Shown: positions 9,001 through 14,540 of the stretch, piece after piece
Layout of the letters: every line of letters begins with the position of its first letter
Position numbering within the stretch: position 1 is the stretch's first letter
Origin: Kiritimatiellales bacterium
Lineage (GTDB): Bacteria > Verrucomicrobiota > Kiritimatiellia > Kiritimatiellales > Pontiellaceae
Direction of reading: 5' to 3'
Assembly: GCA_030630445.1 (NCBI GenBank)
Contig: DAOVNC010000038.1
Location: forward strand, 1-14,540
DNA length: 14,540 bases
Program-made: the position numbers and the translations under genes
Notes under the pieces: generated by a model
The model's input: only the letters and a program-made list of their open reading frames with translations
Databases searched by the model: none
What the model was told of the DNA's origin: nothing

Positions 9001-9616
9001 CACCGGTAATTCTGTAGGAATTTCCGCCCCATTCACGATCGTGCAATGCGCGCACCAACCCGGTCTCCGGATTCGCCCAGCCCGCCGCGCGCGTGCTACT
9101 GATGGCGTCGGCCGCGTAGCCGTTGAGGATATCGATAGTGGCGTCGTAGTTCGGATAGCGCGCCAGCACCTGCTGCGTGTCGTTCACAAAGAGCACGTCG
9201 AACGCCAGCCCGGCTCCGATATCGGCCACCTGGATATTTTCCGAATAGGTGCTCCATGTCGTGGACAGCGGAATCGCTCCGCTAAGCACTGCCGTTTCGT
9301 TGGAATAGCCTGCGTAGGTGACGGGCACAGACGCCGACCCGGAATCCGCCGGGGTAAATTCAAGCGGCTGGCTCAGATGGTAGGTTCCGCCATGCACCCA
9401 CACGTGGATGGGTTCCGTGGCAGTAGGCAGTGCGGCCCGCACCGCCAGCTGCGCGTTGCTCAGGGTCAGGAACGGTGCGGACAAGGTTCCGTCATTCGAA
9501 TCGCTCCCGGTCGTTGCCACATAAAATTCGATATCGGCTCCCGCAGCCACCGCAACGGCGACGGAAACACACATTAAAATTCGTTTTTTCAAGTTGAGTC
9601 GTAGTAGTGGTTTCAT
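6068..9616 (-). CDS. Large secreted right-handed parallel beta-helix protein with PDZ-like and galactose-binding-like domains
   Basis: The product has 1182 residues from the ATG at 9616, chosen because it directly opens a signal peptide (about 1-27) and has GAGAA upstream; an in-frame start at 9682 would add 22 hydrophilic residues. The mature start (FYVATTGSDSNDGT, then GGTYHLSQPLEFTPADSG) is typical of parallel beta-helix polysaccharide lyases and hydrolases, and the pattern resembles GH141-like proteins. The helix fills about residues 260-660, rich in Asn ladders (ISNSVFDRIGGNGIF, VSYNHMQD, IRNNRF, YNNIMING). A PDZ-like domain (about 723-803: GFETLDLIRAVDGVPI) follows. Next come a galactose-binding-like region (816-922, EVYIDGVLDETI), an F5/8-type-like region (933-1102) and the C-terminal module ending FYRIRWFL (1106-1182). 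Catalytic residues and substrate are not assignable. A carbohydrate-active role is inferred from fold and neighbours. Confidence 0.85.
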   Translation of the reverse strand: MKPLLRLNLKKRILMCVSVAVAVAAGADIEFYVATTGSDSNDGTLSAPFLTLSNAQLAVRAALPTATEPIHVWVHGGTYHLSQPLEFTPADSGSASVPVTYAGYSNETAVLSGAIPLSTTWSTYSENIQVADIGAGLAFDVLFVNDTQQVLARYPNYDATIDILNGYAADAISSTRAAGWANPETGLVRALHDREWGGNSYRITGVDGVGNPTLQWVGDNNRGSLMHSTCRMVENIFEELDAPGEWFYDSATGNLYFYPLSGLNPSTAAFEAASTEDLIRIVGTGGSKVKHLTFDNFTFAKTHRTLFTRTYERPLRSDWGIARAGAVFIQDAEDVTISNSVFDRIGGNGIFMSGYNRNHLVTQNEFLENGATCVNMVGLVSAVRYPSSWDTIHHTDIQDTTPGPLTDDYPKDITVSYNHMQDMGRFEKQTCGVNISMSESITVSHNTVHGSPRAGINICDGTWGGHLIEFNDVFDCVRETSDHGPFNAWGRDRFWSYLGYNTRGSNGTQKKPYAFLDAWKTTVIRNNRFHYSEPRIFGIDLDDGSSNYELYNNLCLNCGIKLREGFGRKVYNNIMINGPADLHVWYDGCEDAFTNNIVVNHSAYSLAGLDASNMAAKQATIDSNLFYNAGDPVSIGFDGWSALGLDVNSVTANPLFTDPDTMNYTVLPGSPAPLLGFANFAMDQFGKPGAPEPDPVDFVAEPDPLDDSEPLMGAEAASIYNVSIQSALGAPDLNGIYFELVPAGSYAAGQGFETLDLIRAVDGVPITTKQSFWLIYNSIAPGTIVPVTLLRNQIEQPFSFVKPGGSEQLNDTAGVVYTGTWAAQVNVECFNNDFQFTQVAEDSFELVFHGTGISFTSQKNSDMGQVEVYIDGVLDETINCYNESRLYRQTVYNRTGLTPGIHTIKAVNAESKYMILDSITVSPGTATEVSTSKGNTAPVVSTTDLAQTQFFGSSATGGNDVASRHAELFNGLIGNEDGDTADVGEVTMDSGNSVSVELDTSVNTSGYDITGIDVYFGWNTAAGGRANQGYSIIVTYVDDSTAVLTGPEHWEPNSPASYWTTVSFTNSGAMASGVKAITFNIANDANPGGVVVGREIDVFGVPTIPTAHTPVILPGTEIIGGKVSLQFSGTPGQHYFVDYTETLTDPFSWQVLTNIYELATSPFSISTPATNDTAFYRIRWFL

Positions 9617-9652
9617 TGTGTTCTCATTCAGCATAGTTAGTAGAATTTGAGA

Positions 9653-9681
9653 TGAGGGTGAGCGTTTAAGCGATACCCTCA
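9653..9681 (-). other. Inverted repeat between the propeller and beta-helix genes
   Basis: TGAGGGT (9653-9659) and ACCCTCA (9675-9681) can form a 7-bp stem with a 15-base loop in the 96-base gap between two same-strand genes. No T run follows on the minus strand (TCTCAAATTC), so termination is doubtful. An operator or a chance repeat are equally possible. Confidence 0.25.
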
Positions 9682-9712
9682 ATTGCTCTATTGTTCGACC
9701 TGTTATTCCTAT

Positions 9713-10810
9713 TTAATCCTTGGCGGCAGACAACGGCAGGGCAATGTTGACCACCATGTTTCCTTTTTTGCATGCGACAAACAGCAGTTGCGGTCGACCT
9801 CGTTCATCGGTCAGTACGAACGGGCGCTCCATGCGCTGCGGCTGCCATATGGTTCCGTCATCGAACGGTATCCCCTTCGGCGACAGCTTGTATTGCGCCG
9901 CCTTCTCCCAATTGAACCCGTCCGTTGAAGTCATCATCCCGATGAATGTATGCGAATGGAACACCGCGTAGAAGCGCTTGCGGGGCTGATCGTACCACAT
10001 CGACACGTCCTCGGTATCCAGATTATCGATCACTGGCTTGTCCTGGATCGTCCATGGTCCCTCAGGGCTTGGAGCCGTTGCCAATGCCTGGTTGCGTGCG
10101 CCACGACCGCCTGGCTTGTCGCCCTTGATAATCATGAAGTAAGTTCCGTCCGGGCCCTGGCATACGGCTGGGTTAACCGACAGGGTCGTGATCGTCTTCG
10201 CCGGCTGGATGATCGGTTCTTTGGATATCGTCCACGGGCCATCAAGCGACTTCGAAGAGGCCACGAACGTCCGCTGGTTTGGCCGCGCCTCTTTCCTCCA
10301 CAATGGGTGCCCATACCCCGTCTTCGCCATCTGTACGCGCTTTGCTTCACCGTCTTCGGCAAAGCTGTCGCCGCGCGTCTGTACGAAATACAGGTAGTAG
10401 GTGTCGCCGAACTTTTTGATCTTTGAGTTGTGTGCGGTGAACCAGCCACCCCGGCCTTCGCCGGTCGCCGGTATCGCCACAGCGACCTCGGCATACGGAC
10501 CTTCGGGCTTGTCAGCGACGGCGTGCACGATCTCTGAATGCGTCAGCCACGACAGGAAACCGATCGCCTTCGGCCAGCGCGTGTGAAACATGTGGTACTT
10601 CCCATCGGCGCCCTTGTGTACACTCGGGCACCAGGTGTACCAATCCGGGTACGCCGTGATGTACGGCCGGCTCCGCAGATCCTCGAATGTCGCCTTCGAT
10701 TCCGCAGGCAGCGGTCCGATATTCAGTCGCAGCGTGTCAGGTGCCGCGTTCGACGTTGTCGAACAAACGGTGCAACTCATAAGTACGCCTGCTACATACA
10801 TCCATTTCAC
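9713..10810 (-). CDS. Secreted five-bladed beta-propeller glycoside hydrolase-like protein (GH43/GH32/GH117-type fold)
   Basis: The product has 365 residues. Repeated blade-edge motifs show a propeller: EGPYAEV (about 103), DGPWTISKEPII (190) and EGPWTIQDKPVI (250), with YHMFHTRWP (72-80), YYLYFVQT (138-145) and FYAVFHSHT (280-288) as blade strands. WCPSV (60-64), AHNSKI (126-131) and NPAV (213-216) lie where such families carry active-site residues, but I cannot assign a family or catalytic acids firmly. The N-terminus is a signal peptide; LMSC at 10-13 is only a poor lipobox, so a lipoprotein is possible but weak. The start codon is GTG (10808-10810), supported by GGAG 8 bases upstream; the next ATG, three codons in, is too far from that site. 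It probably cleaves glycosidic bonds in the polymer or oligomers attacked by the neighbouring enzymes. It lacks the FYR module found in its neighbours. Confidence 0.75.
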   Translation of the reverse strand: MKWMYVAGVLMSCTVCSTTSNAAPDTLRLNIGPLPAESKATFEDLRSRPYITAYPDWYTWCPSVHKGADGKYHMFHTRWPKAIGFLSWLTHSEIVHAVADKPEGPYAEVAVAIPATGEGRGGWFTAHNSKIKKFGDTYYLYFVQTRGDSFAEDGEAKRVQMAKTGYGHPLWRKEARPNQRTFVASSKSLDGPWTISKEPIIQPAKTITTLSVNPAVCQGPDGTYFMIIKGDKPGGRGARNQALATAPSPEGPWTIQDKPVIDNLDTEDVSMWYDQPRKRFYAVFHSHTFIGMMTSTDGFNWEKAAQYKLSPKGIPFDDGTIWQPQRMERPFVLTDERGRPQLLFVACKKGNMVVNIALPLSAAKD

Positions 10811-10818
10811 ACTTCTTT

Positions 10819-10822
10819 CTCC
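10819..10822 (-). promoter_or_regulatory. Ribosome binding site deciding a GTG start
   Basis: GGAG on the minus strand ends 8 bases before the GTG at 10808-10810. For the following ATG at 10799-10801 the gap would be 17 bases. The site therefore favours GTG as the start of the propeller gene. Confidence 0.7.
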
Positions 10823-10843
10823 ATTAGTCCGAACATTACATCA

Positions 10844-10960
10844 TAAGCTTACGACGAAGGAAGACCATGCGGCGGCATGGTATTTTCCTACGCTATCCGT
10901 TCCAAAATATGCTTCAACGGTGAAATCCTACGTCGCAGCATCTGCGGTGAAGGTCCCGGT
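10844..10960 (-). pseudogene. Decayed module remnant directly behind the stop codon of the duplicated-module gene
   Basis: Reading on in the same frame past the stop at 10961-10963 gives TGTFTADAAT, then a TAG, then DFTVEAYFGTDSVG and about 14 further codons to a TGA at 10841-10843. This matches the end of the module repeated in the upstream gene: TGTFTADAT followed by FTIEAF, and TGTFTAVG followed by FTIEAFY. The match also holds at base level: the first 19 bases differ from the second copy (module B) at only two positions. There is no start or ribosome site, so it is a fossil. It suggests that the gene once ended differently, or that a second copy lay here and was overwritten. Confidence 0.7.
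10864..10881. other. Perfect 7-bp hairpin within the module remnant
   Basis: ACCATGC (10864-10870) and GCATGGT (10875-10881) enclose a GGCG loop. On the minus strand a pyrimidine-rich CTTCCTTC follows, a weak fit to a terminator for the gene ending at 10961. On the plus strand ATTTTCC follows. Confidence 0.3.
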
Positions 10961-12340
10961 CTACTCCGTGATGACGCGGTAGAAGGTCTGGTCGCCGTTA
11001 ATGGTATTGGTGATGGTGGTCGTTCCGCCTGTTCCCGGCAGACCGCTCGCGATGGATATCCAGCCTTCCGCACTGATAAGCGTGGAATTAGTTTCAAGGC
11101 CATAGGTTTCGCCCACCAGGCCGACCCATGAAATTCCCATCGCGGTTCCGCCGGAAATAGGCCCGAAAATCGAGACAGTGACCGGCTCCGGCTCCGACAC
11201 GGCATAGACCGTCAGGGCGTTGAGCTGTCCACCCTTGCTGGTGCTTGCATAGAAGGCCTCGATGGTGAAGGTCTGCTCCGGGCCGACTGCGGTAAAGGTT
11301 CCGGTAACCAGCAACCCATCGCCGCCTACCCCATTGGCATAAACGCCTTGGTCTTCGCCGTCGAACTCCGCGTTGCGCCCGTTAATGGTTGCGGTTCCGC
11401 GTCCATCATAGACGAGGGCCTGGACGCGGTATTCCTTGTTCGATACCAGACCGGAAAGGCTTACTGTATCTGGAGTAGAACCGCCATACGTTCCGGTGGC
11501 CGCGATATCGTTTGTAGTGCCAAATCCGTCGTATGTGCCATCGAACACGATGGTACCGGCGGAAAAGTCGATTCCATCAAAGCTGGAAACGGCTCCACCT
11601 AGGTTCTCGGCCAGAACCAGCGTTCCATTGGTATTGAAAAGACCGGTATCCAGGGCATCGCCATCCACCGGGGCCGGGGTCGAAGACCATGTAATCGTGG
11701 CGTTGGGCGGGGGCGGTTCCGGAGTGCCGTTTGGATCGAATACGGTCAAGGCATTGAGTTGCCCGCCTACGCTGACCGAGTTCGTCGTAAATGCTTCAAT
11801 CGTGAAGCTCTGGTTCGTCGCATCAGCGGTAAAGGTTCCTGTAAGCAACAAGCCAGTTCCCCAAGTCACATTGTGTACGCCTGAGGCATACTGGCCGTAG
11901 TTTGTACCATCAGTCTCGATGGTGCGGCCGGGAGCGGTGGGTTCGACAACTGCGTTACGCCCGTCGAAGATGAGGGCCTGAATGACATAGTTGGTTCCAA
12001 CGGTCAGGCCGTTCAGCGATACCGTATCGGCTCCATTAGTCCCGTGTGTGCCGGTTTTCGACAACAGCTGGTCGCCCGCATGATATCCGTCAAAGGTTCC
12101 TCCGCTAAAATTAATGGACCCCGCAGAAAAGTTGATTCCATCGAAGGAAACAGCATCTCCCCCCACGTTTTCCGCCATTACCGGTGCGCCATTGGTATCA
12201 AAAAGCCCTGCGGACAAGACTTGGCCAACATTCCCTTCTGTTGGAGCGGTGGCCACACTCCAAGTAATGGTGGCGCCACTGGCCAATCCAACCATGCCTA
12301 AAGCCGCAACCAATGCCATTCTAATGCTCTTTACTTTCAT
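10961..12340 (-). CDS. Secreted protein with a tandemly duplicated beta-rich module and C-terminal FYR module
   Basis: The product has 459 residues. The start at 12340 is chosen because AGGAG lies 8 bases upstream and a signal peptide follows (about 1-22). The longer in-frame start at 12400 falls inside the upstream terminator and is rejected. Two homologous modules follow: A (about 24-202) and B (214-380). Both open with TITWS, contain AGLFDTNG or TGLFNTNG, AEN-GG, SFDGI-FSAG, DTVSL-GL and QAL-(F/Y)DGR, and close with TGTFTA, FTIEAF and GGQLNALTV. Residues 387-459 are the C-terminal module ending QTFYRVITE. No catalytic motif is visible. The modules have the length and hydrophobic pattern of beta sandwiches, so a binding or surface role is likely but unproven. 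A decayed piece of the same module follows the stop codon. Confidence 0.85.
   Translation of the reverse strand: MKVKSIRMALVAALGMVGLASGATITWSVATAPTEGNVGQVLSAGLFDTNGAPVMAENVGGDAVSFDGINFSAGSINFSGGTFDGYHAGDQLLSKTGTHGTNGADTVSLNGLTVGTNYVIQALIFDGRNAVVEPTAPGRTIETDGTNYGQYASGVHNVTWGTGLLLTGTFTADATNQSFTIEAFTTNSVSVGGQLNALTVFDPNGTPEPPPPNATITWSSTPAPVDGDALDTGLFNTNGTLVLAENLGGAVSSFDGIDFSAGTIVFDGTYDGFGTTNDIAATGTYGGSTPDTVSLSGLVSNKEYRVQALVYDGRGTATINGRNAEFDGEDQGVYANGVGGDGLLVTGTFTAVGPEQTFTIEAFYASTSKGGQLNALTVYAVSEPEPVTVSIFGPISGGTAMGISWVGLVGETYGLETNSTLISAEGWISIASGLPGTGGTTTITNTINGDQTFYRVITE
11201..11701 (-). repeat. Tandem module, copy B (coding)
   Basis: Second copy of the repeated module of the 459-residue protein, from TITWSSTPAP to QLNALTVYA. 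It shares with copy A the order of motifs TITWS, FNTNG, AEN-GG, SFDGIDFSAG, DTVSLSGL, YDGRG, TGTFTA and FTIEAF. It lacks the insertion of about 12 residues that copy A carries after its DGRN motif. Confidence 0.8.
11735..12271 (-). repeat. Tandem module, copy A (coding)
   Basis: First copy of the repeated module, from TITWSVATAP to QLNALTVFD. It is joined to copy B by a short proline-rich linker (EPPPPN). The similarity to copy B is clear in protein but interrupted in DNA, so the duplication is not very recent. Confidence 0.8.
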
Positions 12341-12370
12341 CACACCTTCTCCTTTGCTCCGTTTATCAGG

Positions 12371-12405
12371 AAAAGGGTTGTGGCAAAAAGATAAAGCCAC
12401 AACCC
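12371..12405 (-). terminator. Intrinsic terminator after the PEP-CTERM gene
   Basis: On the minus strand GGGTTGTGGC (12405-12396) pairs perfectly with GCCACAACCC (12384-12375) around an 11-base loop, and TTTTCC follows. It lies about 20 bases beyond the stop of the PEP-CTERM gene. An outer inverted repeat, GTTTATC (12361-12367) and GATAAAC (12421-12427), flanks the whole structure. It separates the PEP-CTERM transcript from the downstream genes, so these probably need their own promoter or depend on read-through. Confidence 0.85.
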
Positions 12406-12426
12406 CCCTCTCTCATAAGAGATAAA

Positions 12427-13143
12427 CTAGACCATCAGCTTGCGGCGGATGAACAGGATGGATCCGCCGAATATGGCAACCATGCCGAGCGTCGCCGGTT
12501 CAGGAATCTGATCAATTGAAACGTTGTCAATGGCTAACTGGCCATTAGCATTGGAGTCCACCAAGGAAATCCGCACAAACAGATCGCTTCCAGTATTCGC
12601 CAAGCTTGTAGCGCTCAAGCTATTCCATGTGACATTAGCAAGACTATCAACGTCGGTTGTCACGTCATAAAGAGAGGCTGCGGTGTCATTAGCTCCATCG
12701 AATACTTCCACTTGGGCTGTTAATGTTCCAGCACCGAAAGTAACCTTTCCTAAGTCGTAAGAAAGATCAAAGGTTCCAGCACTTAAACCTGAAATGGTTT
12801 GAGTGAGGATATTATTACCTCCCGACGTACTAGTCAGGAAAGTGGCTCCATCATTCGCTGCTAACTGAGTGCCGGTATTACCCGCAAAATAGGGAGCGCC
12901 AGCTGGATCTGCACCAAAACCATCCCCGGATGCGAGTCCGTAGGTTCCTGAGGCCGTCGCAGCCCACGTAGTTAGTCCATCGCCGGCTGCTGTGTCTCCC
13001 CATGCTGGATTCGCTGTGTCTACTGTGATTGGGGTACCAGTGTTCTCAAACGACCCGTTTACGAGGATCTCATCAGCCGAAGCCGATGATAGCGTCACCG
13101 CTATAATCGCCGCTGTATGTGTAAGTATTTTTGCTATTTTCAT
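12427..13143 (-). CDS. PEP-CTERM sorted extracellular protein with lectin-like NGSFE module
   Basis: The product has 238 residues. A signal peptide covers about 1-23. A single beta-rich module opens with LVNGSFE (28-33) and closes with AIDNVSI (204-210), a layout common in secreted carbohydrate-binding-like domains. The C-terminus is a complete PEP-CTERM sorting signal: IPEPATLG (213-220), a hydrophobic helix (MVAIFGGSILFI) and a basic end (RRK). Such proteins are processed by an exosortase and usually end up in the envelope or extracellular matrix; no exosortase is in the window. AGGAG lies 6 bases before the ATG, a strong ribosome site. The module is related to the one in the upstream gene's product. 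It is closed by the terminator at 12371-12405, so it may be expressed at a different level from its neighbours. Function is otherwise unknown. Confidence 0.92.
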   Translation of the reverse strand: MKIAKILTHTAAIIAVTLSSASADEILVNGSFENTGTPITVDTANPAWGDTAAGDGLTTWAATASGTYGLASGDGFGADPAGAPYFAGNTGTQLAANDGATFLTSTSGGNNILTQTISGLSAGTFDLSYDLGKVTFGAGTLTAQVEVFDGANDTAASLYDVTTDVDSLANVTWNSLSATSLANTGSDLFVRISLVDSNANGQLAIDNVSIDQIPEPATLGMVAIFGGSILFIRRKLMV

Positions 13144-13360
13144 TTGTTTCTCCTGATTTGTTTTCCTATTTCACTCTGAGCCATTCCCAACGATGTTCCG
13201 GGCGGCTCGCTATTTCCTTCATTGGCATTTTCACCCGCAATAACTGCGGAAGTGTAGAAGCCAAATCCGGTGGTCTTGGGGAGGCTCTCCCTCCTCGCCA
13301 TTTCAAATTTAATCGTCTTTCATCAAACCATCTCTTTTAAATATGAGGCCAAAACAACCG
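13144..13360. other. Gap between same-strand genes with two hairpins and a tiny open frame
   Basis: The gap is 217 bases. CCGCA (13235-13239) and TGCGG (13245-13249) form a 5-bp hairpin, and GGAGG/CCTCC near 13277-13295 forms another. A 20-codon minus-strand frame (13166-13228) encodes a basic, tryptophan-containing peptide (EHRWEWLRVK at its end) just upstream of the PEP-CTERM gene. No convincing promoter boxes or terminator T run are visible. It may hold the leader of the PEP-CTERM transcript. Confidence 0.4.
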
Positions 13361-14540
13361 CTAGAGGACTTCGCCCTCAGGAACAATGGTGTAGAATCCA
13401 GAGGATGACGGAGGGACAGGATCGATGAATGTCTCGCTCCATTCATTTGAGCTGATGAGACCAAAAGGCTGCAAGAGATCCTCTGTACGATAAACATCCA
13501 CACCTCGACCGCTGGTAAGTCGCCAGTCGAATCCGAACTTATTTCCTGATATTATGCGCGGGTTATCAATTGATAGGGACGGCATAACAGCGACACGCAC
13601 GGAAACATTATCGACGGCCGGATCGCAGGAATCGCTATTTGCACTTGATTCGACCAGGAGAAGAGTCGATTGACTGCTTACTGCCGTAAAAGTGAAGCTA
13701 CCTGGGGCATTGTAGCCATTTCCTTGAGCGCTCGGGCGCGACTCTGTGAATGTCGAGAGCGGAGTGCCCCCAAGAAGGGGGCCATCGTAGATCGAGGCTG
13801 TAATCGACATGGTATTCCCTGCAAAGTAAATCCCGCCCATGGAGAAGGCAACCTCGTATTCGACACCCGGTACCGTGTTGAACGTTTGCCAGAGTGAGGA
13901 GTTGTTGGTGCTTGCAAGGTTATCGTTAAATCCCACTTGCTGGTCGCTGGTGGGCGAAACGAGATTGCCGGTTCCATTGCCATATCCCAGTGTGCCGTTG
14001 CTTGCATTGAGTACAATTTTCGTACTGCTGCCCCATGTCCAGCCGGGAAGTTTTCCCGCAGTGGGGGTATCGCCCCAGTTAGCATCGGCGATTCCGGTTC
14101 CCTCTTCAAAGTCGCCGTTTATAATGATGTTGGTATTCAGGTTTTCCTGCGGAGCATCGTTGATCCGCATGACATACACCTCCGTGCGGTCGCCACCAGT
14201 GACGTTCCAGCCAGAGGGCGCATAGAAATAGCGCGGGCGACCATTGAGATTGAGAACCTTCGGCCGTTGGAAGCCCGCCACCCAATAGAAAATCTTGTTA
14301 ACGTTTGCCGGGTCGTAGTCCGCGTAGTGGTCGGGAATGGGGTAGTAGCCAACTTCAGTATCAGCCATGTCAAAGGTTAGCCCGTCGTCCGACTTAAACA
14401 ATGCGCCAGCGCCGGCAACGCCAGTAACGTCCCCCTCGAGATCGGTGGTCAAGAGGCAGACCTTGCCGTCCTGCATAAAGGCCGCAGCATCCTCGATAAA
14501 GCCGGGGGAGGTGATGGGACTGGCGGCCATTGTGTAGGGC
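13361..14540 (-). CDS. Propeller glycosidase-like protein with lectin-like module and C-terminal module (5' end outside window)
   Basis: The frame is open to the window edge, so the ATG at 14530 is probably internal (PYT precedes it). From that Met, residues 1-123 look like the last part of a beta-propeller hydrolase: FIEDAAAF (11-18), LFKSDDGLTF (44-53), QRPKVLNLNGRPRYFYAPSG (88-107). Residues 136-312 are a beta-rich module opening with INGDFE and closing with VDNVSV, related to the PEP-CTERM protein's module (AFSMGG-YFAGNT here, SYDLGKVTFGAGT there). Residues 317-389 are a C-terminal module with the same general plan as its neighbours (VYRTEDLLQPF, then GFYTIVPEGEVL), but more diverged. Catalytic residues must lie mostly upstream, outside the window. 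A GH43-type activity is likely by resemblance only. Confidence 0.7.
   Translation of the reverse strand, partial: PYTMAASPITSPGFIEDAAAFMQDGKVCLLTTDLEGDVTGVAGAGALFKSDDGLTFDMADTEVGYYPIPDHYADYDPANVNKIFYWVAGFQRPKVLNLNGRPRYFYAPSGWNVTGGDRTEVYVMRINDAPQENLNTNIIINGDFEEGTGIADANWGDTPTAGKLPGWTWGSSTKIVLNASNGTLGYGNGTGNLVSPTSDQQVGFNDNLASTNNSSLWQTFNTVPGVEYEVAFSMGGIYFAGNTMSITASIYDGPLLGGTPLSTFTESRPSAQGNGYNAPGSFTFTAVSSQSTLLLVESSANSDSCDPAVDNVSVRVAVMPSLSIDNPRIISGNKFGFDWRLTSGRGVDVYRTEDLLQPFGLISSNEWSETFIDPVPPSSSGFYTIVPEGEVL

Noticed and set aside
7814..9577. Long plus-strand open frame (587 codons) opposite the beta-helix gene
   Set aside because: The product is rich in His, Val and Arg in the manner of antisense translations of GC-rich genes, and the minus-strand protein has clear beta-helix sequence.
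9617..9682. Upstream in-frame start for the beta-helix protein
   Set aside because: The extra 22 residues are polar and precede a normal signal peptide. The ATG at 9616 fits better.
12341..12400. Upstream in-frame ATG extending the duplicated-module protein by 20 residues
   Set aside because: The extension starts within the terminator hairpin, would spoil the signal peptide, and the ATG at 12340 has its own good ribosome site.
1..14540. CRISPR array, insertion sequence, tRNA or phage genes
   Set aside because: No regularly spaced direct repeats, transposase motifs, terminal inverted repeats with target duplications, or cloverleaf sequences were seen.

Overview
The window looks like part of a chromosome from a marine or anaerobic PVC-group bacterium, most likely Kiritimatiellota of the Pontiella type. 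This is inferred from a formylglycine sulfatase, a PEP-CTERM protein, beta-helix and beta-propeller carbohydrate enzymes, thrombospondin-3-like linkers and recurring C-termini ending in FYR(I/V). No rRNA, tRNA or marker gene is present to prove it.

Layout: bases 1-592 hold the 3' part of a plus-strand acyl-CoA dehydrogenase, closed by a strong GC-rich terminator (616-685). After about 260 bases without a gene, everything else is on the minus strand. In transcription order (right to left) the genes are: a partial propeller glycosidase-like protein with a lectin-like module (13361-14540); a PEP-CTERM protein with a related lectin-like module (12427-13143); a clean terminator (12371-12405); a secreted protein with a tandemly duplicated module (10961-12340); a beta-propeller glycoside-hydrolase-like protein with a GTG start (9713-10810); a 1182-residue parallel beta-helix protein with a PDZ-like domain (6068-9616); a small truncated endonuclease/exonuclease/phosphatase-family remnant (5657-5959); a 955-residue multidomain sulfatase (2762-5629); and a 594-residue non-catalytic modular protein (946-2730).

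Taken together this resembles a locus for secreted degradation of a sulfated polysaccharide. Nearly every product has a signal peptide. The catalytic candidates are a sulfatase, a beta-helix enzyme and two propeller hydrolases, and the rest look like binding or surface proteins. No transporter, regulator, sulfatase-maturing enzyme or exosortase lies in the window. The substrate cannot be read from the sequence.

The most striking point is module sharing. A C-terminal beta-rich module of about 70 residues ending near FYR occurs in four or five of the proteins. An N-terminal module of about 220 residues is shared by the sulfatase and its downstream neighbour. A lectin-like module is shared by the PEP-CTERM protein and the partial propeller protein. 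Directly after the stop codon of the duplicated-module gene lies a decayed piece of that same module, a record of recent recombination in the cluster.
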